NCBI RefSeq assembly: GCF_013085255.1
Contig: NZ_JABFCX010000003.1
Span: 877,288 to 941,287, forward strand
Origin: Parvularcula mediterranea
GTDB taxonomy: Bacteria > Pseudomonadota > Alphaproteobacteria > Caulobacterales > Parvularculaceae
Reading direction: 5' to 3'
Length of the DNA: 64,000 nt
Part shown: positions 31,550 through 39,537 of the stretch, piece by piece
Layout of the letters: each line of letters opens with the position of its first letter
Position numbering within the stretch: position 1 is the first letter of the stretch
Translations under genes and position numbers: made by a program
The notes under the pieces: generated by a model
Told to the model about the DNA's origin: nothing
The model's database searches: none
What the model saw: only the letters and a program-made list of their open reading frames with translations

Positions 31550-32691
31550 GTATCATCGCGGACGAGGTCGGCAAGCGGAAGAACGCGCGCTCGCTCTCCT
31601 CTTTCTTCTTCGGCGTCGGGATCTTCGTCCTCGCAGGGTTCATCCTGTGGATCGGCCAGGGGGTCCTGATCCCCTTTGTCATCGCGGCGTTTCTCAGCTT
31701 CCTGATCGTCACGGTGAAGCGGCGGATCGAGCGGCTTCCGGGCCTGGGACGGTTCATCCCTGAAGCGTTGAGCTTCACGCTCTCCTTCGCCTTCATCCTC
31801 GCCATCATGTTCGTCCTTGTCGCGATCATCCGGAGCAACATCGAAGCTGTGGTGGCAGCCGCGCCGGGATATGGCGAGCGGCTTGGCGAGATCTGGCGGG
31901 AACTGACGGTCTTTGCGGACACGATGCCGTTCGGTGCTGATATCCGTGAGGGTCTCGACAATTTGCAGGCCAATGCGCTGGAAGTGACCCAAGGCTATCT
32001 CGGCGGCGTCGCAGCCATTGCCCGCGGGCTCGTCGGCAGCCTTGTTACCGTCTTTCTGTACACGGCCTTCATCCTGGTTGAGCGCGGCAGGCTCCTGTCC
32101 AAGCTCACCAAGATTGCCGGACCTCATGGCGCGGATAAGCTGGTGTCGGACGTGATCGACGACATCCAGCGCCTCGTCAGAACCTACATCTCGGTCAAGA
32201 CGCTGACGAGCTTTATCGTCGCCGTGATCTCCTTTGTGATCATGATGCTGCTCGGGATCGATTTCGCTGGGTTCTGGTCACTTCTGATCTTTGCGCTGAA
32301 CTTTATTCCCGTGATCGGCTCGATCATCGCCGTCATCCTCCCGACGCTGCTAGCACTCGTGCAGCCGGGCGGCGGGCTTGGCCTTTTCATTCTGACGGGC
32401 GTGCTCCTGACCACGGCGGAGCAGGTGGTGGGCTCGTTCATTGAGCCGCGCATGATGGGTCAGTCGCTGAACCTTTCGCCCCTCGTCATCCTCTTGAGCC
32501 TTGCGGCTTGGGGATCGCTCTGGGGTATCGCTGGCATGTTCCTCTGCGTACCGATGACCGTTGCGATCATGATCATCCTCGCGCAGTTCGAGGCGACCAA
32601 GCCGGTGGCGATCCTGTTGTCGGATAATGGCGAGATCGATGCGCTGCAGCGCGGCTACTCGGCTCCGGTGGGAACGCCTTCTGCAGACTGA
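31546..32691 (+). CDS. AI-2E family (PerM/YdiK-like) membrane protein
   Basis: This 381-residue protein has about eight helices arranged as in the AI-2E exporter/PerM family. These are two N-terminal helices (ILWIGQGVLIPFVIAAFLSF), a long cytosolic/periplasmic helical section with DIQRLVRTYISVKTL, and a C-terminal bundle including NFIPVIGSIIAVILPTLLAL and EPRMMGQSLNLSPLVILLSL. Transported substrates vary and cannot be read from sequence. It is coupled to the AmpG-like gene (ATGA). The 3' end overlaps wecG-like on the other strand by 37 nt. Confidence 0.88.
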   Translation: MSIIADEVGKRKNARSLSSFFFGVGIFVLAGFILWIGQGVLIPFVIAAFLSFLIVTVKRRIERLPGLGRFIPEALSFTLSFAFILAIMFVLVAIIRSNIEAVVAAAPGYGERLGEIWRELTVFADTMPFGADIREGLDNLQANALEVTQGYLGGVAAIARGLVGSLVTVFLYTAFILVERGRLLSKLTKIAGPHGADKLVSDVIDDIQRLVRTYISVKTLTSFIVAVISFVIMMLLGIDFAGFWSLLIFALNFIPVIGSIIAVILPTLLALVQPGGGLGLFILTGVLLTTAEQVVGSFIEPRMMGQSLNLSPLVILLSLAAWGSLWGIAGMFLCVPMTVAIMIILAQFEATKPVAILLSDNGEIDALQRGYSAPVGTPSAD

Positions 32692-33422
32692 GCGCTCTTC
32701 TCCTTGCGGACGGCAAGGAGGAAGCCAGCTGCATCGACGGTGTAGCGTTTGAAAAGCCTTACAGGCTCCTGCCGCAAGCGATGCAGGAACTCGATGCGCA
32801 TGTTCTGCATCCACATCGGCGCGCGTGAGACTTTCTCCGCGAGGAAGTCGAAGAGCGCGCCGACGCCCATCGCTACCGGCGCGCGGATAGCATCGGCGTG
32901 GCGCATGATGAACTTCTCCTGAAGTGGATTGCCCATGGCCACCAGAAGAAGATCCGTCTGCGCATCGTTGATTTCTTCAACGATCATGGACTCGTCTTCA
33001 GGCTTGAAGAAGCCGGAGCGGAGGCCAACGATCTCGTGGCGCGGGTCGATCTCAGCAATCTTGGCAGCCGCCCCTTCGGCGATCCCAGGCTCTCCTCCAA
33101 GGAGGTAGATACGCAGCGGTTTCAGGCTTTCGCGGAAGATGCGAGGCGTCAGGTCGGTCCCATTGAGATTCTCAGGGAAAGGCTCGCCAAGCTTCATCTT
33201 TGCGCCAAGGTCGAGGCCGACACCATCGTTGAGAAGCATCATCCGTGCAAGGACGTCACGATACTCGGGGTCTTCCTTGGCAAGCATCAACGTATTGGCG
33301 TTGCAGATCCCGATCCTGAGCGGGGTCCGCTTCTCGATCGCGCTTTCGAAGGCGTCGAAGAATTCCGCACCCGTCCTGAACGGGATCTCCAGCCCTGCGA
33401 ATGTGAAGACCTTGCCAGCCAT
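32655..33422 (-). CDS. WecG/TagA/CpsF family glycosyltransferase
   Basis: The protein has 255 residues. The family motifs are NANTLMLAKEDPEY, the NDGVGLDLGAK donor/catalytic loop (about 64-74), NGTDL (about 87-91), the IYLLGGEPGIAE Rossmann motif, LLLVAMGNPLQEKFI and GVGALFDFLAE. Members add N-acetylmannosamine-type sugars to lipid-linked intermediates of surface polymers. The start is 7 nt after oxyR on the same strand, so it may share the oxyR transcript. It may serve exopolysaccharide synthesis together with VPLPA-CTERM proteins, but no other EPS gene is in view. Confidence 0.88.
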   Translation of the reverse strand: MAGKVFTFAGLEIPFRTGAEFFDAFESAIEKRTPLRIGICNANTLMLAKEDPEYRDVLARMMLLNDGVGLDLGAKMKLGEPFPENLNGTDLTPRIFRESLKPLRIYLLGGEPGIAEGAAAKIAEIDPRHEIVGLRSGFFKPEDESMIVEEINDAQTDLLLVAMGNPLQEKFIMRHADAIRAPVAMGVGALFDFLAEKVSRAPMWMQNMRIEFLHRLRQEPVRLFKRYTVDAAGFLLAVRKEKSAQSAEGVPTGAE

Positions 33423-33429
33423 CGATTCC

Positions 33430-34332
33430 TCAGCCCACCGCCGCTGCCAGAACCGGCGCCAGCGCCTCTGCCTCTTCGCGCCGCCTCAAGGACCTGCGCC
33501 ATGCGAGGCCAAGGCTGCGAGACGGTGATGTACCATCAGGGTCTTTCAAAGGAATGACGCTGAGGCCATCCGCGAGCCCCTGACCCACAGCGAGTTTGGG
33601 GAGCAGCGTCACGCCGAGCCCTGAACGGACCATCTGGACGAGGGTGAAGAGGCTCGTTGCGGCGAAGCTTGACCCATCCCTTGGCCGGGGAAGGCGGCAG
33701 GCCGACAGCGCATGGTCGCGCAGGCAGTGGCCGTCCTCAAGCAACATAAGGGGCTCGCCGAGGAGCTCCTCGGTCGCGATTTCCTCGCGCTCCGCCAGCG
33801 GGTGATCCTCCCGGCAGACGAGGAAGAAAGGGTCCTCGGCAAAGACCTCGCAATCGAGCCCGTCGCCCTCGATCGGCAGGGCAAGGACAGCCATGTCGAG
33901 CTGATCGGCCCGCAGAAGCTCGACCAAGTTCGCCGTCAGGTCCTCGCGCAGGAAGGCTCTCAGCTCCGGGAACGCACCCTCCATCCGCGGCATCGCAGCG
34001 GGCAGGAGGAACGGCCCGATCGTCGGGATGAGACCGAAGCGATAGCTCCCATCAAGCAGCGGCTTGGCCGTCGAAGCCGCCACCGTCAGCTCCCGCGCAT
34101 CGGCCAAGAGGTCCTCCGCCCGGCGCCGCACTTCCTCACCGGAAGGCGTCAGGGCGAACCCCTTCGCCGAACGGTCGACCAGCACCGCATCGAGGGTCGC
34201 TTCGAGTTCCTTGATCCCCGAGGAGAGGGTCGACTGGGAGACGAAGCACGCCTCCGCTGCGCGGCTGAAAGAGCCGGTGCGGCAGAGTGCCTCGTAGAAC
34301 TGGAGCTGGCGGAGGGTTGGCAGGTGCTGCAT
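33430..34332 (-). CDS. oxyR: OxyR-type LysR family peroxide sensor
   Basis: This 300-residue LysR-type regulator has an N-terminal winged helix (PTLRQLQFYEALCRTGSFSR, then FVSQSTLSSGIKELE). The C-terminal domain carries the peroxide-sensing pair in LLEDGHCLRDHALSAC, matching OxyR Cys199 and Cys208. It is divergent from ahpC across a 124-nt region containing a LysR-type dyad. It probably activates ahpC-ahpD on disulfide formation and represses itself. Confidence 0.93.
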   Translation of the reverse strand: MQHLPTLRQLQFYEALCRTGSFSRAAEACFVSQSTLSSGIKELEATLDAVLVDRSAKGFALTPSGEEVRRRAEDLLADARELTVAASTAKPLLDGSYRFGLIPTIGPFLLPAAMPRMEGAFPELRAFLREDLTANLVELLRADQLDMAVLALPIEGDGLDCEVFAEDPFFLVCREDHPLAEREEIATEELLGEPLMLLEDGHCLRDHALSACRLPRPRDGSSFAATSLFTLVQMVRSGLGVTLLPKLAVGQGLADGLSVIPLKDPDGTSPSRSLGLAWRRSLRRREEAEALAPVLAAAVG

Positions 34333-34337
34333 AGCCT

Positions 34338-34375
34338 ATCGATAAATCCGATTGAGGGGCGCTACAATATCAATT
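34338..34375. promoter_or_regulatory. OxyR-type operator between oxyR and ahpC
   Basis: ATCG-N7-CGAT (34338-34352) is a perfect dyad with the LysR T-N11-A core and the ATAG-N7-CTAT-like spacing used by OxyR. ATTGA at 34351 and TCAAT about 14 nt later form a second dyad overlapping the likely ahpC promoter. Its place directly upstream of oxyR supports autorepression. Confidence 0.55.
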
Positions 34376-34456
34376 TGCCACGCGATGCAGTTCGGACCAT
34401 GTGTCTCCTCGAGGGCGGAAGACCCTCACAGAGATTCAGACCATTTGGAGATACGC

Positions 34457-35002
34457 ATGCTTGGTGTTGGTGACCGCATTCCCGATTTCAAAGTTGTCGG
34501 TGTGAAGCCGAAATTTATGCAGCATGAGCAGAACGGCGAGAGCGCGTTCGAAGACCTCACCCAGGACAGCTTCGAAGGTAAGTGGAAGGTCATCTTCTTC
34601 TACCCGAAGGACTTCACCTTCGTCTGCCCGACCGAGATCGCCGAGTTCGGCCGTCTGGCCAGCGAATTCGAAGACCGCGATGCTGTGGTCCTCGGCGGTT
34701 CGACGGACAACGAGTTCTGTAAGCTCGCTTGGCGCCGTGATCACCCCGACCTCAACGAGCACCCGGCCTGGTCGTTTGCAGACACCACCGGCAGCCTCGT
34801 CGACGGCCTCGGCATCCGCTCGGAAGAAGGCGTTGCGCTGCGCGCGACCTTCGTCGTCGATCCGCACGGCGTGATCCAGCACGTTTATGTAAATAATCTG
34901 AACGTGGGCCGGAACCCTCAGGACACTTTGCGCGTTCTCGATGCACTTCAGACGGACGAGCTCTGTCCCTGCAACCGCCCTCTGGGTGGTGACACGCTCT
35001 AA
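34457..35002 (+). CDS. ahpC: Peroxiredoxin (AhpC/Prx1 type)
   Basis: This 181-residue 2-Cys peroxiredoxin reduces H2O2 and organic hydroperoxides. The peroxidatic Cys is in PKDFTFVCPTEIAEF (about 44-58) and the resolving Cys lies in DELCPCNRPLGG near the C-terminus. The arrangement resembles the actinobacterial/alphaproteobacterial AhpC that pairs with AhpD rather than AhpF. The ATG at 34457 has TTTGGAG just upstream. ahpD follows after a long hairpin. Confidence 0.95.
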   Translation: MLGVGDRIPDFKVVGVKPKFMQHEQNGESAFEDLTQDSFEGKWKVIFFYPKDFTFVCPTEIAEFGRLASEFEDRDAVVLGGSTDNEFCKLAWRRDHPDLNEHPAWSFADTTGSLVDGLGIRSEEGVALRATFVVDPHGVIQHVYVNNLNVGRNPQDTLRVLDALQTDELCPCNRPLGGDTL

Positions 35003-35059
35003 GCCTTTGAAGCCATGACCGTTGTTCGCACCTGCCCTGCCCCTTAGCGAACTCGGTTT

Positions 35060-35114
35060 GAAGCGTTGGTCCGGATACCTTCCCCCCCTGCCCTGATGTC
35101 CGGACCAACGCTTC
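35060..35114 (+). terminator. Long stem-loop between ahpC and ahpD
   Basis: GAAGCGTTGGTCCGGA (35060-35075) and TCCGGACCAACGCTTC (35099-35114) form a perfect 16-bp stem with a 23-nt pyrimidine-rich loop, followed by CTTTTC. It can act as a leaky terminator or as a 3' stabiliser of the ahpC message, making ahpC more abundant than ahpD. Confidence 0.75.
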
Positions 35115-35151
35115 CTTTTCTTCCCTGACCACAATTTCGATGGAGGTCCGC

Positions 35152-35685
35152 ATGTCGCTCGACGCCCTGCGTGAGCAGCTCCCTGCCTACGCGAAAGACA
35201 CCAAACTCAACCTCGGCAACCTCGCCAGTGATGACTCGCTGGATGAGCAGAAGCGCTGGGGCACGTTCCTCTCCTGCGCCATCGCAGGCCGGAACCCTGA
35301 CGTGATCAAGGCGATCGCCGCCGAAGCGAAAGAGAAGCTCTCCGAAGAGGCTTTCACCGCCGCCAAGGCTGCTGCTGGCATCATGTCCATGAACAACGTC
35401 TTCTACCGCTTCGGCCACGAGGCGGGGAACGAGGTCTACAAGACCATGCCTGCGAAGCTCCGCATGACGATCATCGGCAACCCCGGTGTCGAGAAGGTCG
35501 ACTTCGAGCTCTGGTCTCTGGCCGTTTCCTCGATCAATGGCTGCTTCATGTGTGTCGACAGCCACGAGGCGATCGTCCGCAAGGCGGGCCTGACGTCTGA
35601 GCAGATCCAGACCGCCGTGCGCATCGCTTCTGTGGTTCAGGCCGCCAGCGTCATCGTCGGCGCGGAAACAGCCCTCGAAGGCTGA
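35152..35685 (+). CDS. ahpD: Alkylhydroperoxidase AhpD
   Basis: AhpD recycles AhpC by a CxxC couple linked to lipoamide/dihydrolipoamide. The 177-residue all-helical protein has the active motif NGCFMCVDSHE (about 128-138), with the Cys pair, Glu/His relay and conserved Asp. The ATG at 35152 follows TGGAGG; the upstream ATG at 35140 lies in the ribosome site region. It is co-oriented with ahpC and probably in the OxyR regulon. Confidence 0.94.
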   Translation: MSLDALREQLPAYAKDTKLNLGNLASDDSLDEQKRWGTFLSCAIAGRNPDVIKAIAAEAKEKLSEEAFTAAKAAAGIMSMNNVFYRFGHEAGNEVYKTMPAKLRMTIIGNPGVEKVDFELWSLAVSSINGCFMCVDSHEAIVRKAGLTSEQIQTAVRIASVVQAASVIVGAETALEG

Positions 35686-35706
35686 CACGTCCCACTCAAT
35701 GACCGT

Positions 35707-35949
35707 TTACTGAGGAACCCTCTTCTGGCTGACGCTGGAGGAGGGTTCCTTCGTTTCAGGGTCACCGATCGTGAACGGCGCCCGGAAGGAGATCGTTTTC
35801 TCCCCCGCGATCAGCTGCTCGGCCATGCCCAGCGGCCCAGCCGCCCGGGGCACAGCACCAAGAAGCAGGAACAGAGTCAGGATCCAGAGGACCGGCAGGC
35901 TAGAGAGCCACCGCCTTGAGGAACGGATTGCTCGCTGTGTCATGGGCAT
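35707..35949 (-). CDS. Small single-pass membrane protein in the fliL operon
   Basis: This is a predicted peptide of about 80 residues (ATGs at 35970, 35949 and 35943; start unsure). It has a basic N-terminus (RAIRSSRRWL), one helix (PVLWILTLFLLLGAV) and a short soluble tail with FRAPFTIGDPETKEP. It overlaps the 3' end of the DUF6468-like gene, suggesting coupling. It occupies a position where other alphaproteobacteria keep small flagellar accessory genes. No family is recognised. Confidence 0.5.
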   Translation of the reverse strand: MPMTQRAIRSSRRWLSSLPVLWILTLFLLLGAVPRAAGPLGMAEQLIAGEKTISFRAPFTIGDPETKEPSSSVSQKRVPQ

Positions 35950-36427
35950 CGGCCGGGCGGCTGCGGTCATGATGATCGTCTCTCTCGTGCGGGTTGTCGC
36001 GGTTCAGCTTGCTCATCCGGGCCGAGACTTCGAGGGCCTTCGACAGCGCCTGAATCTCAAGCTCGGCGCGTCGCATGAGCGGGGTGATGGCGTCTTCCGT
36101 CAGGGTACGTGCTTCTTCACACTGGCGCAGGTGGCGGACCATCTGCCCCTCCATCGTGTCGAGTAGGTCGTCGATTTCCACACGCTTGTCCTTGAGGGCG
36201 TAGGCGCGCTCATCGAGCTCTCGGACCGCTCCCTGGAGTTGCTCGCGCAAGTCTTCGACGGCAGCCGAAGATGCCTCCGTCGCCTGCGCCAGGGTCGTGA
36301 GCGCCGCGCCTATACCGCTCTCCGTCCGCTGCATTTTCTTCAGCGTCCTCTGAAGCTTGAGGCAGTAGAGCGCCGCGCCAAGGGCCGCCATCAGGACGAA
36401 TGCGTCTGCGTAAAGATCAAAAGGCAT
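35900..36427 (-). CDS. DUF6468-like flagellar-associated membrane protein
   Basis: The protein has 175 residues from the ATG at 36427 (MPFDLYADAFVLMAALG). One N-terminal transmembrane helix is followed by a long coiled coil (about 25-145, KLQRTLKKMQRTESG, then LREQLQGAVRELDERAYALKD) and a charged His/Asp-rich tail. Proteins of this layout directly follow fliL in alphaproteobacterial flagellar operons. The start lies 8 nt after the fliL stop. Its role in the motor or basal body is inferred from location. Confidence 0.7.
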   Translation of the reverse strand: MPFDLYADAFVLMAALGAALYCLKLQRTLKKMQRTESGIGAALTTLAQATEASSAAVEDLREQLQGAVRELDERAYALKDKRVEIDDLLDTMEGQMVRHLRQCEEARTLTEDAITPLMRRAELEIQALSKALEVSARMSKLNRDNPHERDDHHDRSRPADAHDTASNPFLKAVAL

Positions 36428-36435
36428 GGTCTCTC

Positions 36436-36939
36436 TCAAATCAGGACGAAGTCAGTCACGAGCAGTGTCTGGAACTGGCCGCCGAGTATGTCTTTCGCTG
36501 CGGGCACCAGCGCTTCTTTCAAGGCGCTGAGGCCCTCACCGCCGCTCAGTGTCGCGGGGTCCACCGTATACGCACCTTCGAGGATCGCATTGCGGAGCGG
36601 AAGGCGCATGGGCTCAGCCGCCGTTGCATCGGTCACCTCCACCGCAACGGCAAAGCGCATACGCACCGCACGTGTTCGGCCATTGCTGGCGTTCAGCGAG
36701 ATGACGAAGGGTTCGAGCTTGAGGAGTTGCTCCTTGGCCGCTTTGCCCTTCTTCGACGTCTTCGGCTTCTTGGCAGGCGCCTCGCCGGCTGACGCGGAGG
36801 GCACGGCATCGGGGCCGAGAAATCTCATGCCAACCGCGGCACCAATGCCGATCACGACCGCAGCAGCCGCGGGCACAAGGAAGCGCGACAGGCCGCCCTT
36901 CTTTTTCTCCGCCTGCGGAAAGAGATCATCATCCTTCAT
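36436..36939 (-). CDS. fliL: Flagellar basal-body associated protein FliL
   Basis: FliL is an inner-membrane protein around the stator/basal body. The 167-residue protein from the ATG at 36939 (MKDDDLFPQAEKKKG) has one helix (LVPAAAAVVIGIGAAVGM, about 20-37) and a Lys-rich linker. The periplasmic stomatin-like domain follows (KLEPFVISLNASNGR, RMRFAVAVEV, KDILGGQFQTLLVTDFVL). It diverges from fliF and leads a three-gene operon. Confidence 0.88.
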   Translation of the reverse strand: MKDDDLFPQAEKKKGGLSRFLVPAAAAVVIGIGAAVGMRFLGPDAVPSASAGEAPAKKPKTSKKGKAAKEQLLKLEPFVISLNASNGRTRAVRMRFAVAVEVTDATAAEPMRLPLRNAILEGAYTVDPATLSGGEGLSALKEALVPAAKDILGGQFQTLLVTDFVLI

Positions 36940-37037
36940 ATCCGTCCCCTTGCGATATGGGGAACTTGTTGCAACCACAGGTAAACACTCTCTTAACGAA
37001 TTCTTCGCTAGCTCAACCTTCGATTGTGGAGGGCAAT

Positions 37038-38543
37038 GTGTTCGAGAGTTTGAAGGAAAAGGCTGGGTCCCTAACGTTGAGGCAGAAGCTCGTAGCAGGC
37101 GCTGGTGCCGCTGCGCTGTCTGCGACGCTGGTCCTGATGCTGACAATGACGGGAAGCCGCGATGAGGCGCTTCTCTACGCCGGGCTCGATCCTCAGGCTG
37201 CAGGCGAGCTGATCGCTGCTCTTGATGCGGAGGGTGTTGTTTACTCCGTGGACGGCAGCGGTATCTATGTCCCTGCAGAGGACCGCGACCGCCTGCGCCT
37301 CATGCTCGCCCAGCAGAATCTCCCTGCACCGAAAGCGCAGGGCTACGAACTCCTTGACCAACTCGATGGCTTCTCGACCACCTCGCAAATGTTCTCCGCC
37401 ACCTATTGGCGCGCCAAGGAGGGCGAGATAGCCCGTACCTTGATGACAATGCCCGGCGTTCAGGCTGCGCGGGTCCATATCGGCACGGGAGATGCCTCGA
37501 CCTTCTCCCGGCGCCGGAGTGAGAAAACGGCTTCTGTGACTCTCTCTGTCCCGAGCGGCCTTGGCGACCGGCAGGTTCAGGCCATCCGTTACCTGACAGC
37601 CCTCGCCGTTCCGGGGCTCGCGGCCACGGAAGTTGCGGTAATCGATACCGCCCGCGGCCTTCTGTCTGCTGATCAAGCTGATGGCAGTCCCGCCAGCCGC
37701 AAGGAGGCCGAGGCCATCGAGGCAGCTTTGCTCAACCTGCTCGAAGCACGGGTCGGGGTCGGCAATGCGCGGGTCACAGCGTCAGTTGATATCAACCGCC
37801 GCCGGGAAGAGCTTCAGGAGAGGGCCTTCACGCCTCAGGGTGTGGTCTCCGAAAGCATCCGCGATGAACGCAGCAGCAACGAGGCCAACGCCGACGGCGC
37901 GGTCACGATTGCTTCCGACCTACCAGACGGCGAGACAGGCGATGCCGAGAGCCGTCAGGAAACACGGGAACTCCGTGAAGAGACGAAATTCGCCATAGGC
38001 AGCACTGACCGTATGGTGGAAATCCTCCCCGGCGATGTTGAGCGCGTGACCGTTGCCGTTCTCGTCAACGATCTGCAGCAGGAAGACGGCTCTTTCACTC
38101 CGCGGGACGCCGAGGAACTGGCTGCGCTCGATGCGCTCGTTCGGGCGGCCACAGGGATCGATGAGACCCGCGGCGATGTCGTGACTGTCCGCTCCCTGCC
38201 TTTCTCTCGGCCAGCGTTCGCCGAGGGCGCGAGCAGCACGGGTGCGGCGACAGACGGGAGCGCTCCGCCCCTCCTCTGGCTCGGCGGCGGCGCGGCGCTC
38301 CTCGCGCTGGCTGCGGGTGCCGCATTCCTGACCCGCAGGAAGAAGCCGGATCTCTCTATCGAGGAGACAGCGCCTGACGATGTCTATCTCGGCGACCTTC
38401 AGCTTGCCCAAGGCGAAGGCCAATTCGTCCCGGCAGGCCAGGAGGACCCCCTCGCACTCCTTCGCAGCCGGGCGGGCGAGAGGCCCGAAGCTGCTGCCGC
38501 GATCCTCAATTCATGGCTCAAACCAAAGGACGCCTCAGCATGA
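37038..38543 (+). CDS. fliF: Flagellar MS-ring protein FliF
   Basis: FliF forms the membrane MS-ring on which the flagellar rotor is built. The gene was started at the GTG at 37038, five bases after GGAGG, giving 501 residues; upstream codons from 36957 are not FliF-like. The N-terminal helix (LVAGAGAAALSATLVLMLT) precedes ring-building domains with LYAGLDPQAAGELI, GYELLDQ and TLMTMPGVQAARVH. A second helix (PPLLWLGGGAALLALAAGA) lies near the C-terminus, followed by the cytoplasmic FliG-binding tail. It overlaps fliN by 4 nt. Confidence 0.93.
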   Translation: MFESLKEKAGSLTLRQKLVAGAGAAALSATLVLMLTMTGSRDEALLYAGLDPQAAGELIAALDAEGVVYSVDGSGIYVPAEDRDRLRLMLAQQNLPAPKAQGYELLDQLDGFSTTSQMFSATYWRAKEGEIARTLMTMPGVQAARVHIGTGDASTFSRRRSEKTASVTLSVPSGLGDRQVQAIRYLTALAVPGLAATEVAVIDTARGLLSADQADGSPASRKEAEAIEAALLNLLEARVGVGNARVTASVDINRRREELQERAFTPQGVVSESIRDERSSNEANADGAVTIASDLPDGETGDAESRQETRELREETKFAIGSTDRMVEILPGDVERVTVAVLVNDLQQEDGSFTPRDAEELAALDALVRAATGIDETRGDVVTVRSLPFSRPAFAEGASSTGAATDGSAPPLLWLGGGAALLALAAGAAFLTRRKKPDLSIEETAPDDVYLGDLQLAQGEGQFVPAGQEDPLALLRSRAGERPEAAAAILNSWLKPKDASA

Positions 38544-38806
38544 GCAAGACCCAAGCCCAGAACGCGCAACGCCCTGCTCTCAGCATCGATCTTGAGCTTT
38601 CCGTCCGTGTAGGGACTGGCGAGATCTCTCTTGAGGAAATCAGCACCCTTGAACCTGGTCGCACGATCCTTCTGAGAGAAAGCGCTGCTCGCCCGCTGGA
38701 GCTCTGCGCCAACGGCCATGTGGTTGCCCGCGGAGTGCTGGAGGATCCGGAGGGCGATGGAAGCCTTTCGCTTAAGATCACCGAGATGACGGAGCCTAAC
38801 AGATGA
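38540..38806 (+). CDS. fliN: Flagellar C-ring protein FliN (short form)
   Basis: This 88-residue protein consists of essentially only the SpoA/FliN domain: LSIDLELSVRVGTGEISLEE (about 15-34), TLEPGRTILL, LELCANGHVVARGVL and a final SLKITEM. That is the minimal C-ring/export-associated FliN. It is coupled by ATGA overlaps to fliF upstream and fliP downstream. Confidence 0.88.
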   Translation: MSKTQAQNAQRPALSIDLELSVRVGTGEISLEEISTLEPGRTILLRESAARPLELCANGHVVARGVLEDPEGDGSLSLKITEMTEPNR

Positions 38807-39537
38807 GGCTCGCCGCCATTGCGCTCTTTCTCTTGACGCTCCTCTTTACGCCGGCCTACGCCGCTGCAACGGTCTCGCCTGAAGTCGAAGGCTTCCTCTC
38901 CGGAACCATCAGCCTCCGGAACGCTGTTATCCCGACGGTGCTGCTCGTCACCTTGCTGAGCATCGCGCCGGGGCTCTTGATGATGGTGACCTGCTTTCCC
39001 TTCATCGCTATCATCTTCTCGTTCCTCCGTCAGGCGCTGGGCCTTCAGTCCGCGCCGCCGACCATGATGCTTACCAGCCTCGCGCTCTTCCTGACCTTCT
39101 TCATCATGGAGCCAGTGTTCACGGATGTTTGGACGGATGCACTCCAACCGCTCCTCGATGGGGAGATCACTGAGCTCGAGGCCGCGCCCCTCGCCGCCGA
39201 ACCGCTTCAGGATTTCATGGCGGGTCGGGTGAAGGAGGATACGCTCTTCCGCCTCGCCAACGCCGTTGGCCGTCCTGCAGAGAGTGTCGAGACTGCGCCG
39301 CTCACCGTCCTAGTACCGAGCTTTATGCTCTCGGAGATCACCCGAGCCTTCCAGCTTGGCTTTGCGATCTTCCTGCCGTTTCTCGTCATCGACCTCGTCG
39401 TCGCTTCGGTCCTGATGGCCATGGGCATGATGATGGTCCCGCCCGCTGTCGTCGCCCTCCCGTTCAAGCTCGCCTTCTTCGTCCTTGCAGACGGGTGGGT
39501 CGCGATGACCGAAGCCCTGTTGAGAGGATATGCCTGA
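38803..39537 (+). CDS. fliP: Flagellar type III export protein FliP
   Basis: FliP is a core component of the flagellar export gate. The 244-residue precursor has a signal peptide (MRLAAIALFLLTLLFTPAYA). The family motifs are MMVTCFPFIAIIFSFLRQAL, PTMMLTSLALFLTFFIMEPV, VPSFMLSEITRAFQLGFAIF and LPFLVIDLVVASVLMAMGMM. It overlaps fliN (ATGA) and fliG (TGATG). Confidence 0.95.
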   Translation: MRLAAIALFLLTLLFTPAYAAATVSPEVEGFLSGTISLRNAVIPTVLLVTLLSIAPGLLMMVTCFPFIAIIFSFLRQALGLQSAPPTMMLTSLALFLTFFIMEPVFTDVWTDALQPLLDGEITELEAAPLAAEPLQDFMAGRVKEDTLFRLANAVGRPAESVETAPLTVLVPSFMLSEITRAFQLGFAIFLPFLVIDLVVASVLMAMGMMMVPPAVVALPFKLAFFVLADGWVAMTEALLRGYA

